Source: Neelides folsomi (lineage: Eukaryota > Arthropoda > Collembola > Neelipleona > Neelidae). Taken from it: a stretch of 64,000 nt of DNA. The position numbers and the translations under genes are program-made. Below are positions 11,747 to 24,060 of the stretch, piece after piece. The notes under the pieces are model-generated. The model saw nothing but the letters and a program-made list of their open reading frames with translations, was not told the DNA's origin and did not search any database. Where the stretch lies: the NCBI GenBank assembly GCA_034687125.1, contig JAQGBZ010000108.1, positions 62,001 to 126,000 of the forward strand. The letters are read 5' to 3'. Each line of letters starts with the position of its first letter. The stretch's first letter is position 1.

Positions 11747-13596
11747 CTGTCATGAGAAATAGTTCCATATAATGAGACATACAATGAAAAGAGTAACGTA
11801 GTAAAAACCTCACTCTTTTTAATACAGATACAATATCTTTACAAATACAAATATCTGTACAAGTAAAGTGAATGTGAATGTAAGGACAAACGGATATGCA
11901 CATGTGTTTTAAAAGCATCTTCCTTTTATGAATATTCTCCGTAGTTGGATAATAAGAAACCAACAGAAAGTTTATGAATGCTTTTAAGCGGAATCCAACC
12001 ACAGCCGTAAGTTTTAAAAAGAGATGTTAAGTAAACGGTGCGTTTTGAAGTATTCTATGAATACGTTAAAACTGTGAGTTCATTCACTCAATGACAAAAT
12101 GAAGATGAAATGTTGAGACGTTGAGAGGGACGATAAAACTAAAAACTCTCATCTTCTTCTTCCTCTACATCTCTTATATTTATCGTCTCACATATCCATA
12201 CATTTGCTATACGGGCAGTATGTATATTAAATTCTGTATATTTTGTATACTTTATAATGTATGTATGAATAGAGTAATTGAAAGTCGTGAAAGCATATGA
12301 AATAAGTTCATGTGAATATTTCCAAATGTATCATAGTTTAAAGGCTCAAGGCGTCCATTCATATTCCTTAAAAGTTTGAAAGCAATAATGATGCAGAGAT
12401 GAGGAATGCAGAGAATGAAGAGAGTCAGATGATTTCATAGGGAATGAACCGTAGGATGAATCTTGTGCATACTTCAACGTGCTTCAACGTCAGCCACTTC
12501 GTCCAGCATTCAAATAAGAAAAAGAACGGAAAGTGACTTCACTTCTAACAGATATTTTCCTCCGAGGCATTTGGGAATCCTTTTAATATTTCTTTCAAAC
12601 TCATTCATGTTGACTGTGTGCACAAATTAAGTCTCCCTTCTTGTATTTGGCTATTCAATATTTCAAAGTATTCAAAGACTCGTTGGGAATTGAAATATTG
12701 AAAACAACCATTACCATTAAAAAGTACAAGGAATAAAGTACAAGAATCATGTGTAGGTTTGCATGAAATCTAAACATGGACGGAGCAATGACCACTTAAG
12801 GCTTAACATGTATTTATTGTGATTTACAAGGATAATCAGAATAACTTGTGAAACGTATAAACAAAACGAGTCAATGAAATCCTGAAGTTTGTAAAATCAA
12901 GTTTGTTGCATTACATTACGTTAAGTTGCTTGTTATTTCATGTCTAACTTTTAATTCTAATATTGTTCTAAATTCTGCCAAGTTTGTAATTACTCAATTA
13001 GTAAGAGGTCTGTTTGAATTTAAGATTTGCCCACTTTGATATTCAATTATTAATTGGCTTGGATGGAGCTAGGAAAGTGCAGCTTGCCAATATGAATATT
13101 TTACACCTTTGGTCCTTTTTACTTTTATTATTGAGTGAGTGGGAAAAGACGGGCGGGGATGTGAAATGGCGATCATCTGCCCAAGAAGGAAATTGGGAAT
13201 AGTACATTTATGCACAAGAGGAAAAGTTTAGTAATTATGAAGGGAAACTGAACGAAGTCGTGTGCTCAAAATTTTATGAGGTTGCAACTATTAAAAACCA
13301 GGGTTGTAAAAAAGTTGCATCATTCCCCTTGACACTCTCTCTCTAGTTCAATAGTTACATCAAAAATAAGTGTTCCTTAACATGAAGCCATATGGAGGAA
13401 ATTTATGAACCGCACCGTAGCGTAATTTCATAGTAAACATTGGGTTCGTTTACCTAATTTTTGTATAATTCATCGTAGGAGTTTTATGCCTCAAATTATG
13501 CATTGTTTACATGAAATGGGTTGTTAGCTATTAATTTCATTTCCATTTCATGTTGTAAATTCCCATTTGTTACCAAATCCATCCAAATATCCTTCC

Positions 13597-13690
13597 AGCA
13601 CATGTAAATTCCTATCCATTCCGCACATGTTAAATCCTATCAGTTAATGCCAAATTCTATTTATCAGTGTTAAATCCAACATGCTATATG
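13597..13690 (+). repeat. Degenerate tandem repeat, unit about 25 bp
   Basis: Units such as GCACATGTAAATTCCTATC and GCACATGTTAAATCCTATC are followed by two more diverged units based on AAATTCTAT and TTAAATCCAACATG. Confidence 0.55.
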
Positions 13691-14592
13691 CTAAAAAAAG
13701 TTTGAAATTGAAAAGGTAAACCAATTGGGTATTTAATGTAAAAAATACAGCCCTTGGTCCTGTTATTTTTTATCTTAATTCCCAAATTCCTCTTAAACCA
13801 CAAAAAGAAGTTTAAAAAACAGTGTGGGAATAGATCTTCGTAAACTTCATATGTGTAGAATGCAGTAGTGGATGCAGCGTGGAAGAAATGGAAGAATTTG
13901 AAGAATTAGATGGACAAACTGTGTGTTCCGCCTTAGTTTGTTTACGAGCGAAGCTAACGAAGATGGAGAATTAGCCTCTTTACCTCTTTCTCACCAGATG
14001 CGACTTCCTCCCAATGGAGAGAAATTAGTCATGGCAGGATTGTGTTGAGGATGTGATTATCCACCTCAAATGAACACTTCGGCTTAAGACAAACAGATAA
14101 AATTCTTCTCTTTTTTAATGATCCATTGTGAAATTAAGAAATGGATGGGAAAGTATGAGGAATTGTATCTATATCATATCAAATACATGTTACTACATCC
14201 ATATGATTTTTAGGAATGTATTGTATATGATATTTAGGAATGTATTGTAATATGAATTTAAAGAAAGTATTATGATTATATGCCAAGAAATGTTCATAAG
14301 TTCATAATGAGCTCAACCTGGCCGTGTGAAGTGGTTGAACTGGGGCCGTTGAAAGGAGATGAGTAAACAAGGGGTCAATTAAAGTTAATAATAAATCCCA
14401 ATTTTTCCCACATTGAGCTGTCATGCCGGAGCCAATTGGAGTCTCCAGAATGACCAACCGAGAGGGAGGAAGAGTCGACTTATACACAGAATAGATCTTC
14501 CATGAGATCTCTTTGTGAGTCAGTTCAAAGAAAGGTAGGGCTAAAGGCGGGAAGGTCTAATTATGGAGGAATGTACTTTTGGATCATCTTAC

Positions 14593-16555
14593 CTCGCGAT
14601 GGGGCTCTGAGGATGAATGGATCTGATGAGGTAACCGCAGGACTCGTCCAGGTTCTTCTCCAAGGTGATTCCCAAATCAGGCAAGGAAGGGTTGAAGGAT
14701 GGAGCTGAGTAAAGGGAAGAGTTTGGGCTCATCTTCCGGACTCGAACTAGTTTGTATTCTCCACCCAAGGGAGGCGAAGGGCTGAGAGAAGAATGCGGTA
14801 AGTTATTACTGCTTCCTGCTCGCTGTTGACCCATCCTTTGATTGTAATTCAAATGCCCGTTGGTTTCATTAGAACTCATTCGCGGATGTTCAGTTGGGTA
14901 ATTAGCAACTGGAAGATTTGAACGAACGTCTTGAAACGGGAGCTTGGGTTCGAAAGACACGCTTTTGTTAAGTCTCCGAAGCCACGGAGACCGAGAAGTT
15001 GAATTAGTCGAATTAGATCCATTTTCCCACCCGGTCTCATTTGAAGGTTTGGTCTCTTTCTTTTTCTTCCCAATCTTCTCCTCATTATCGCTGATGAGCT
15101 GCTTGATGCTTCCGCTCCGTCCGCTCATTGAGAGAAGCAGAGAAGAGTCAGAGTCGAGAAACAAAGAGGAATTGTCAGCATTTTCATTTACGATCCCGCT
15201 GTCCCCATCGGAATTGTTGCTCGCATTGCTTCCATCCCCACTCGAAGGACGGCCCTTGTTATGGCCGTTGTGGTTGCGGAAGGCCGAGAGGAAGTCGATG
15301 GTCCGCATCATCCCCAACCCAGACATTTCCGGATCCTGATCAGGGGAGTCAATGGGCTGGAGCCCATCTTCAACTCCACAATCCTCGCCCTCGTCCGGCT
15401 GACTTGAAATGATGCTTCCGCCCTCTTCGGAGTAAATTGGGTTCACTCGGAGTTCGTAATTGCTCCCTTGTTCTGCGTCCTCGTCCAGGCCAAAGTCCTC
15501 CAAATGGGGAATGCCACCAAAGGAAAAACTCCTTACTTTTCGCCCATTCCCACTCGGAGACCCAATGCCCCCAATAACAGTATTTTTCTCATTTTTACAA
15601 AACCGAGAAAAGAGTCGGCTCGGCCCGATGAGTTTCTTCTTACTGGAATTGAAACATTTGTCGGAAACTTCCTTGAGCTTGAGCTTAAGATGCTCATAAG
15701 AACTTCCCGAACTCCCAGTGATGGAATTGTCAACATTTTTCCCCGACTGCCTCGTCAAAGTCCCGTTTCCACTCAAGGGTTGATGACTATTGCTGCTACA
15801 CCCTTCTGATTTATTCACACTCTGGCTCCAGGAAACTCTATTCCCGGATGGTTTACCCGGCAAAGGCGGGAGTCCGGGAACTTTGGTCGTATTCTTATCT
15901 TCTGGATAGCCATTAGGCCCTGAATGGTGGCGATTGATCCTCTTCAAGCAAGGGCTATTTTCTCTACTTCTTCTTCTCATCTCCTCACTTTGTTCTCGAG
16001 GATCTTGATCCAAAGAAGAATAATCTTCCCTATTGATGTCACATCCTTCATCCTCTTTCTGGGAATAGTCGAATTCATCCCCGTGCATGGAGTTCTGCAA
16101 GGAATATCCCCTTGACTCTTCGAACCCGCCACCTAAAAAACTCTCATGCTTCTTAGGTTGGAATTCACTCAACCCTCGTTTGATTTGTCTCCCTTTAAGT
16201 CCATTCATCGGTGGAATTCCTCGCCCCAGCATTGAAGAATCCATTGAGGGATAATCCTTATAATGGAGGGGATGCTGAGGGTGGGAGTCATAGCAAACCA
16301 ATCGTCCAGCATCTTGGACTTGCATATGTGGGAGCGGAGTCCTTCGTGGCATTTGGCCCTGATAGCCACCGAGACTTGCATTCCCGGGTCCTTGCGGAGA
16401 CCAGCAGCGAATCCGCCCTGAATAAGACATATGTCGGGCCCGGCGGTCGTCGTGTGTGAGGGCTGAAAGTGGAAGCCCGTTGTCAGTCATGATACTGTGG
16501 TGTTCTTCGTCAATGGATTCATGCCGGAGCTTCCTCCTCAGCCATGGAGAGATAC
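14593..16555 (-). CDS. PDZ scaffold gene, exon 6: long Ser/Asn-rich region and N-terminal half of PDZ2
   Basis: The acceptor TGATGTTCCAG is followed by 654 codons without a stop, starting ISPWLRRKLRHESIDEEHH. The region is hydrophilic, with many Ser, Asn, Gly and Asp residues and segments such as KVRSFSFGGIPHLEDFGLDE and SPWLRRLNKSVSFEPKLPF. The last 60 or so codons begin PDZ2: YKLVRVRKM, then a DLGITLEK carboxylate-loop equivalent and GYLIRSIHPQSPIA. The exon ends at a strong GTAAGA donor in phase 2, and joining it to exon 7 makes [15 protein letters not shown]. At almost 2 kb this is the largest exon. The ATG at 16490 is internal and is not needed as a start. Long open frames on the plus strand here are shadows of this exon. 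Confidence 0.93.
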
Positions 16556-16950
16556 CTGGAACATCAGAAACAGCTTAGTAAATGTTTATAAAAACCGTAT
16601 AGGACATGAAAATTTACTCGTGGAGAACGACGGGACAAAAAGTTCGGTTAGGAGTTCCTCAAGAACTCCTCAGCAGGAAAAGACAGGAGAACGGGAAGGG
16701 AGATTAATGGGCCGACAAGTTTGTTATTTGGATTTGAGGAGGATCTTATTATTCATTTCTTTCCTCCATATAGGCCCATATGTAAGAACCTTAAAGAATG
16801 GGAATTTGTAAGGAAGATTTTGTCTCCGGTGGTGGTGGTATGAAAACCTGAGCAGCGAGACGAAAATGGATGAATGAAAATCCTCCCATCCCCATTGTGA
16901 GGAAGAGAAAGAGAGATAAGACAAAGAACTCATTATTATCCTCTCCGTAC

Positions 16951-17032
16951 ATTCGCAATAAGGGCTCGAGGAATAATTTGGACTTGAGGGTTGTGGGAAA
17001 TGTTCATTAATAGTGGCAGCAGAGCGGATCAT
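16951..17032 (-). CDS. Candidate alternative first exon for a short PDZ-gene isoform
   Basis: An ATG at 17032 opens MIRSAATINEHFPQPSSPNY and continues for 27 codons, mostly Ser/Pro. It reaches a possible GTACGG donor in phase 1, the phase exon 6 needs. Spliced to exon 6, 395 bp away, it would give an isoform containing only PDZ2 and PDZ3. The donor is not strong and no promoter motif was confirmed. The frame also stays open past the donor for 75 more codons. Related vertebrate genes of the PDZD2/IL16 group are known to make short isoforms, which is only suggestive. Confidence 0.25.
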
Positions 17033-20000
17033 GACTGTCCTGGGCTGTCCTCACCCCTCCTTCTTCCACTAGCTGTACATGAGGAAAATAAAATCCAAAT
17101 GAAATTACGAAATCCTCAAGTGGAAACCCGTGAATGAATGTGAGGAATTAAACCCACTTGGATGAGATCTATCTTTTCCTTATCTCTCTCCCATCCCTCC
17201 GGATCCTCGTAAACGAGTTGAAGTGGATGGGCAAATACGAAGGGAATCATCTTGAGATATAAAACCAGTTTACCACCCGACACACAAACCCGGAGAATTT
17301 TTCAAAGTCTCGCTTTAATAGGATGGGAGAGGAGTTGAAGGGGGCTCGAATTAAGATTCCTCTACGGTTATTAAAATCAATACAAATTCCATTCCTACCT
17401 TATATAATCCAAGTCATCCATAGATGTAACCTTCATACATGAATTAACTTCATCCAATCATTTACATATCAACGATATTCAAATACGTATATCAAAGATA
17501 TTAAAATGTGAATTAAAGTAGATTACATTTTAAAAACTCTACATCTTTACTATGAAGAGATTCTATGCAATTCTACTAATAATCAATAATCATGCATTAA
17601 TGCACCTAAAAATTTGAATAATTTTTTTTATAAATATTTAATAATGGATTTAAACCTTATTATCTATTAGATGCAATTTTATTAAATTCCTTAGGGTGTT
17701 TGAGATTTGCTTATTATGGAAAATCAAATAAACATCTCAATTACCAAATCATTTGACTTCAATCAAAAAGGAGTCTGAACATTTGACTTTCAATTTAATT
17801 GAAGGTAAAATCCACCCTTAATTCTTCCTCACACTGCTTAATGGACAAAAAATAATGATGGCGAGCCTTAAATGCAAGGGGGATGAGAAAGGTAAAGAAA
17901 TGTTGAATGGGAATTACAGCAGGTTCCTAATTTTGGGGGTGGAAAAAGAGAGAGACAAGGGCAGAGATTTAAAAAAAGACTTTTATGTATATAAATACAT
18001 ATATAGCCCACCACTAAATATACCAGGTATACTGTATACCAGATAAATATAGGTATTTGTACAGGTATCTTTTATAGCTTATTAGGTTCCACCAGACAAG
18101 GGTGGTTCTTAAATCTATCCAAGTATAATGATATTCCTCCTATTCACTTTGTCCTTCGATTTTTTATTTGACTTGATGAGTAATCTCCTCAAAAAGTGTT
18201 AGGGACGACTTCTCTGTGAAGACCCACCGTCCTGAGACAGATGACAGGGCAAAAAAGAGTTAAAAAACCGGGTTGGTGTTTTAGAAGACTCTCTCCCTTC
18301 GTCTCGTCCTCAGCTGAGTAGAAAGAGAGGAAATGGGCTCACCCAACCTGAGACAGAGCTCGGTTAGCTCAATTGGACCATCGCTTTTTTCACAACTCGT
18401 GCATAATTTACCTGTTAAAACCTTCATTGAAGACTTCCAGGAGAGAATGAATAAAAAATAGAAATGGAGCTAAAGACCGAATAACTAAATGATCATCATC
18501 CTATTCATTTAATGAAAGGGTTTGATCATTGTGATTTTTTTGATATTCATGTTTGATATTTATCTATCTGGAGCAATGTTAAAAATTTTAAATCGTTAAA
18601 CTCTATTCATAAATTCATAAAAATAAATTGCTACCCTTATAATATAAGAATATAACCCTCATAAATCCTATAGCTTATATTAATATTAATACAAATCCAA
18701 TGTGTGAAGTTCTTTAGATTGAGAAATAAAAAACAGGAAAAGACATTATATTAATTTACAGGTATTTTACATTACAACCTGATTAAAAAGTGATTACAGC
18801 CGCTCTCAATCTAAAGAGGATGCTACAATTACAATTAGAGAGGGCGAAGTTTGGAAAGGAATGACATTATAATTTAAATGTGCCTATGGCTGATTTATTT
18901 ATCTTTTATAATCCGTTTACAACGCTACTCCACTTCAGTTCCTTATGAGCTCGAAAGTTTGAACCCTCATCGTCTCCGCATTCCATTGTGTGAAGGAATG
19001 AGTCGCGGATGAACTTGAATCATAATCATGCCGGCATAAGTAGGTTCAAATCCAAATAATTACAATCCGAGTCACGGCACGTTAGCCATTTCCCTTCTTC
19101 ATTCCTTTACTATTAAACGACGGAGTCAAGTCATGGTGCAGAGTCAGAGCCAAATCACAAGAGTCAAATCACAATAAAGTCAAAGAGTGAAGAAAGACAC
19201 ATTTTTCAATATAAGACGTGTCTTATCCCTTCTCGACCAACTTTCAGGACACGAACAAATGAGAAGAAAAAGGGAGAGGATTTAATGATAAATAAACCTC
19301 CAAGAGAAATTCGGACCATACTTATTTTTAATGACCAAATATCTCTGGCTTCTGACTCACTTTATCAAATTCCGTGCAATCCACCTGACTTCTCTTTTTA
19401 AACCCCAACTGTCCAAATCTCCAAATCTTCAAGATCATTTTTTGTCCTATATTATATCCTTATTAAAACATTTATGATCCTCACACTTGGAGATTGCATG
19501 GCAGAAGGATGTTTTGGATCTGTGTCAAAAAGAGATCCCCTCTGTGAAATACACTAAAAAATGATTTAATAAACTTAAAGCACTTTTTGGTCATTCGCAT
19601 AATGAAATATATGCAATTTCCAAAACACATCATAAATACTCAGTTATAAACTTTATGAGTTTTCTCATGGTGAAATGAGGATGCGCTTTGTACGCCTTTG
19701 AAGTATGAAGAATGAGGATCCAAATGCATTAAAAAAACTATGTAAAAAGTGGAAAGTCAATTGTGGTAAAACTTGTCAGAATGGAAAAATCATAAATTTT
19801 GTGAAAGAAATGAGAATGAGAATGAATTGAAGCAAATGAATCAATAAAGTAGAATAAAAAGGTTGGTGCCATCAATTCACCTTGAGATCCATTAATTCCC
19901 CATTTAAAGTAACATTTCCATTTTTCAATCCGCAATTGGCCCATCTTTTTTGACAAATTGCGCCATTGGCCCACATTTCTATTTCCCTCCTTCTTAAATT

Positions 20001-21535
20001 TAAACATTGGGCAAAATGAAATCCGCAAAGTTCTTTAAACTCTTACAATAATTGATGGATTATCTTGTACATTAATTATATTATTTGAATATTCATATGA
20101 ATGCTAATTGAACTAAATCATTAATTTATGAACCAATTCTCATTATCAATTCACAATTCAAAATACTCGTCCGAATTGTTAAGGAAGATTTCAATAAGCA
20201 AATTAGAATAAACCGCTTTGTCTCATTATAAACTGTATACCAAATGAATTGCTTATGTAGTGCTCTATGTTTATAGTAAAACTGCATTTGTATTTACCTA
20301 TTGCTAATTTCTAATATAGGAAGTTAAATGGAATGGAAATGCTATTAACAGTTAGGGACATATTGTAAATGACAAGGTGTGTTAATTAAAGTCGCATAAT
20401 CCCAGCATGAACTGAGCCGTCGGACTTCACATTGCGGACAGTTGAGGAGGATGTTGAGATGTTTATGGGCCGCGAATGGAAAATGACGTTTATTCCTTTC
20501 TTTATTGTATTTATTTGGACATGAATAACACGCCGGAGCGAAGTAGGAGCAATAACAATAAATATAGGTCTAATATAAATATACAAATTCTTTCGGACAG
20601 TCTAACTTTGCATACTTGAATGCCCCTTGCATACGTAAAATTTACAATATATACTTGATATACGAATTATACGCGTACTATATAATTTATGTATTTATAT
20701 GTAGGTATGTAAAATACCATACAGGTATGTAAAATGTATGCAAAATGTTTCACATATTCGTTACAAAGGTTTTCGGCTTCTCAAATTCCAGCAAGAGTTG
20801 ACATTCTTCTTATTATTCTTTATGAGACTCCATTTCTTCTATGTATAAATTTATAATGTCTCATGATTTAAGAATGGGATTTGAAGGTTGAGTGACACCT
20901 TTGAAATTAATTGACTCTTCATTCGCCAATTTCCCCCCATTTTAAATTCAAAAAAACGACAGGAACCAGGCCAGGTAGTAATTGTCCATGTTGACAGAGC
21001 CAAGGTTTAAAACATGAGTTTTAATTTGAATACATTTTCTATCTTTTATGCTCAATAGTTTATTATTCTTTATTCTCCCTGCCATGCTCAATTCCCCTCC
21101 TTTTCTTCCCATAACTCACGATTGAGGTTGGTGTAAGAGATATGCATTTTTAGGCCATTTTTTGTAAGGACATTAAATTGTATTAATGGTGATCACCAGA
21201 AAGAGAGAAAGGAAACCGACTCGTTTCATCTAACCCATGCAAAGTGACAAATTAGAGTGAAATTAAAGGAAGGAGGAAGTGGTTGAATATTCAAGATCTC
21301 TTTTACTTATCCCATTAACTTTAAGGCACCAACTGAGGTAAAATTAGCAAATGGACCAAAATTGCCAAAAAGGAATGAAACTGCAGAAAGTGCGAACGTC
21401 TGAACCAAAAGAATCTAATTGAGATTCTGGAAGAGGAATGGAAGTAAATATGAGGAAGACATTTTGGAAAGGAAAATTCCTTTAAAATAATCCATCATGG
21501 TTGTTTACAACTCTACGAGCTTATTAAACTTATTA

Positions 21536-22048
21536 TCATTGCGGTTGTTGATTCTGCGAGAGTGTCATGGAATGGAGAAATTGCTCAAGGAGGATAATAA
21601 ACTTGAACCATCTTGTCATCCTATTCATAAGATGGAAACAAAGGTCTCGTGTCTTTTTTGAACTGGACGTGGGAGCACGTAAAAACTCAATTTCTGGAGT
21701 TGAAGTTTTCAACTCTAAGGGAAATAAACGTAATAAGAAGGCGTTTGCCATTTCTTTATGAATTCCTTCCCATTGTTTCCTTCCTTTGGCGCTGGGGTGA
21801 CAAAAAGTATTTTTTCGTGTATGATAACTCGATCGGATGAATGAACTTTGAATGAAAAAGTTCAACCAAAAACCTTTGGGTGGATGTGTGAGAACGGAAA
21901 ATGATCCAACCGAGACGAAATTGAACTTACTTTTGGGTTTCAAAGGAACCCACAAGCAAATACAAAATATACAACTTCCTTTTCTCACCCGCCTTTGGAG
22001 AAAATGTCTGAAGAAATGCCTTATAAGAAATGCCTTTTTAAGTAACAT
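21536..22048 (-). other. Longest unexplained open frame (170 codons), uncertain coding status
   Basis: ATG at 22048 to stop at 21536, in the exon 5/6 intron and on the same strand as the PDZ gene. The amino-acid mix is rich in Phe, Leu, Lys, Arg and Ser with no recognised motif, and three open frames of more than 60 codons overlap it on the plus strand. It may simply be a stretch poor in stop codons. It also contains a short direct repeat, AAGGCATTTCTT, twice near its start. Confidence 0.15.
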
Positions 22049-22590
22049 CAAATAACTAACTTAACTTACGGATGCATCTAATGTCTCTTTTGGGAGTTTT
22101 GGTCGGCAGGGAATGAACACTTTTCTATATCTAACGTATATTTTATATATAAAACACATTAGTCCCCTTCTCAAAATTAAAACTCGTATATAAAGTTATG
22201 TTGTTACATAATGTCGGTATGTATTGTAGTGAAGTTGGATGAGGATTTTATTAACCAAACTACGGGGGGATTTTATATAGTAAATTAGGAGTGGATTTTA
22301 TAGGTATAAAAGTTCATGAGAATTTTGTGTGTTCTTATAAGAAAAAGAAAAGTGCAAGTGGGGAGCGGAAATGGAATGAGTCTAAGTTTTGGGAGGAAAC
22401 TTTATTACGTCTGATTATCATGATATGAACGAAAGGAAAATAAACTCCGTCTGGTTCTTCAAACAAAACAAGTTCAAAGTGAGGGTTTCCATTCTTTACA
22501 GCTAATTTGCTCCTTTGCGGGATAAAGTTTTAAGGATCATCTCTCTCCGTCTCTTTTCAGTCTCTTTTAAGTCTTTCCAAGTTTCTCAAA

Positions 22591-22695
22591 TGTCTGAGTC
22601 TATCTAAGAGTTTCTGAGTCCAAGTCTGAGAGTCTAAATACTATACATTTTATCTGACTGAGTATCTGAGTGCATGTGACTGAGTATCTGAGAGT
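22591..22695 (+). repeat. Degenerate CTGAGT tandem repeat
   Basis: Many CTGAGT/GTCTGAG units. The clearest pair is a 16-bp exact repeat, TGACTGAGTATCTGAG, at 22655-22670 and 22677-22692. The units decay toward the left into TCTTTTAAGTCT-like sequence. Confidence 0.7.
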
Positions 22696-22912
22696 TAGAG
22701 CTCTAAAGGGAGGAAGGGTGAGAAAATACTTATAGAATTGCATGGGGAAGATTCAAAGATTGAGGTAATGAATTGGGGAATTTGAGCGTATCCCTCCGGA
22801 TCCAAAGTCTTAATTCTATTCCCAAGTTCACGCTGATGGGCCCATTGTGGAGAATAGGGGGATGTTTTTAGTTAAAGGAAATGGAAGCAAATGAAGTTGA
22901 GTAAGAGCTTAC

Positions 22913-23149
22913 TTCTTCCACGCGTTCTTCGCTTCACTTCGCTCGGTGTTGAAGGAGCCGACGGGGGGAAGAAAACAACATCGGAACCGCCGTCGCCTTC
23001 GTCGTCGAGTCTTAGCGGTGAGAGGGAAAGAAGTTGAGGTCCCGATTCGGCTCCAACTTTCGCTCCGAACCACTTCATGACTTCACCTTGAACTTGCTGT
23101 CTTGTTGGGATTTCTCCAAATTGCCGATGACGCGGACCGCAGCCACCAC
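22913..23149 (-). CDS. PDZ scaffold gene, exon 5: Gly/Pro/Ser-rich linker
   Basis: This GC-richer island stands out from AT-rich surroundings. The open frame reads GGGCGPRHRQFGEIPTRQQV, VMKWFGAKVGAESGPQLLSL and VFFPPSAPSTPSEVKRRTRG. The acceptor is ATCATTAG in phase 1 and the donor is GTAAGC in phase 1, so it fits exons 4 and 6. Across the junction to exon 6 the protein reads RRTRGRSISPWLRRKLRHES. The frame stays open for about five codons upstream of the acceptor, so an earlier acceptor is possible. No known domain is present. The basic RRTRGRS segment could be a phosphorylation or interaction site; that is inference. Confidence 0.8.
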
Positions 23150-23639
23150 CTAATGATGACCCCAATGAGACCGGAATTCATTAATTATTCACAACAAGTT
23201 CAACCATAGTTTTAAAGTTTGAGGGGAAAGATCTCAATTTCTCAATGAAAGTCTCATTGGCTTCCAATTCACGACCGCCACCCAAAATCACCCTCAAATT
23301 CGCGAACAAGAAAACTTGATCACAACAGCCGCTCTCCACAGATCTCAACAATATTCAAAACATTCAACACATCCAGCTCGTAAATGAGTGGAAAGGGGCT
23401 GATAATTAAACTTGTAATTTTTGGCTTCTTCTCCAATTTTGATGGGATAATCACAGGATCAATCGATCAGAGATTTACAACACGAGTCACAACGTAAACA
23501 AAAGTCTCAATGATCACTACAGAAATGAATACCTTAAAGGTATTGGAAAATTCAAATAATCTAAACACGATTTGTTCTCAAAATCAAATCTTATGCCTTA
23601 ATGAAACTTTAATAAACTTTATCTTTTACTACTTTACTA

Positions 23640-24060
23640 ATATACCAATATACTCTATTAGTACTAATAGATAAACAGTTCCTTTAACTCCTGCCGCTGT
23701 AATTATTCCCAAAGTGTCAAAATCTGAAAGTGGGAAATTGGGACAGATGTCTTGAGGTTCCACAGTTTGTGTATGGCAAGAAGCGACTGGGAATCTTGGC
23801 CTCTGTCGAAGAAATGAAAACATTTGTGAGACTGAGGCCAAGTTTATGTGTGGGGAATAATCCCAGTACCTTCGAGTTGCATCCCAACCTGCCCTCATCA
23901 TTACCTGTGCAAAGGAGTGAATGCAGTCGGCCCCCACGGAGCTCAACAATCCCCGAGCTCACCTGTTGCCCATTCCCTTCCCTTTTCTCTCCCCCTACCT
24001 GGGAGACTAATAAGGGAACGGGGGATTGAAGGAGGAATTGAAGAAGAATTGAAGGGTACT
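23640..24060. other. GC-richer island open in several frames
   Basis: Four open frames of 80-110 codons overlap on both strands. On the minus strand, possible splice signals include a CTTTGCACAG acceptor, a GTGAGCTCGG donor and a GTAGGGGG donor. It lies less than 600 bp upstream of exon 5 in gene orientation, so it could contain an alternative first exon or promoter of the PDZ gene. No reading could be chosen with confidence. Confidence 0.2.

Larger units (their letters stand above)
10437..14592 (-). other. PDZ gene intron, exon 6 to exon 7 (phase 2)
   Basis: Bounded by GTAAGA and AATTCCAG. It contains the 87-nt cryptic exon candidate at 11660-11746 and a degenerate tandem repeat at 13597-13690. 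Nothing else is supported. Confidence 0.85.
16556..22912 (-). other. PDZ gene intron, exon 5 to exon 6 (phase 1)
   Basis: Bounded by GTAAGC and TGATGTTCCAG. It holds the alternative first-exon candidate near 17 kb, the 170-codon open frame at 21536-22048 and the repeat at 22591-22695. The remainder is AT-rich with no supported gene. Confidence 0.8.

Noticed and set aside
11580-12002. 140-codon minus-strand open frame as a gene
   Set aside because: It lacks an ATG at its start and is of low-complexity AT-rich composition; only the bounded 87-nt part was kept as a candidate exon.
14944-16459. Several plus-strand open frames of 60-131 codons
   Set aside because: They are antisense shadows of the long exon 6 of the PDZ gene.
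18358-18402. tRNA-like A box (TTAGCTCAATTGG) on the plus strand
   Set aside because: No matching B box (GGTTCRANNCC) follows at the right distance and the sequence does not fold as a cloverleaf.
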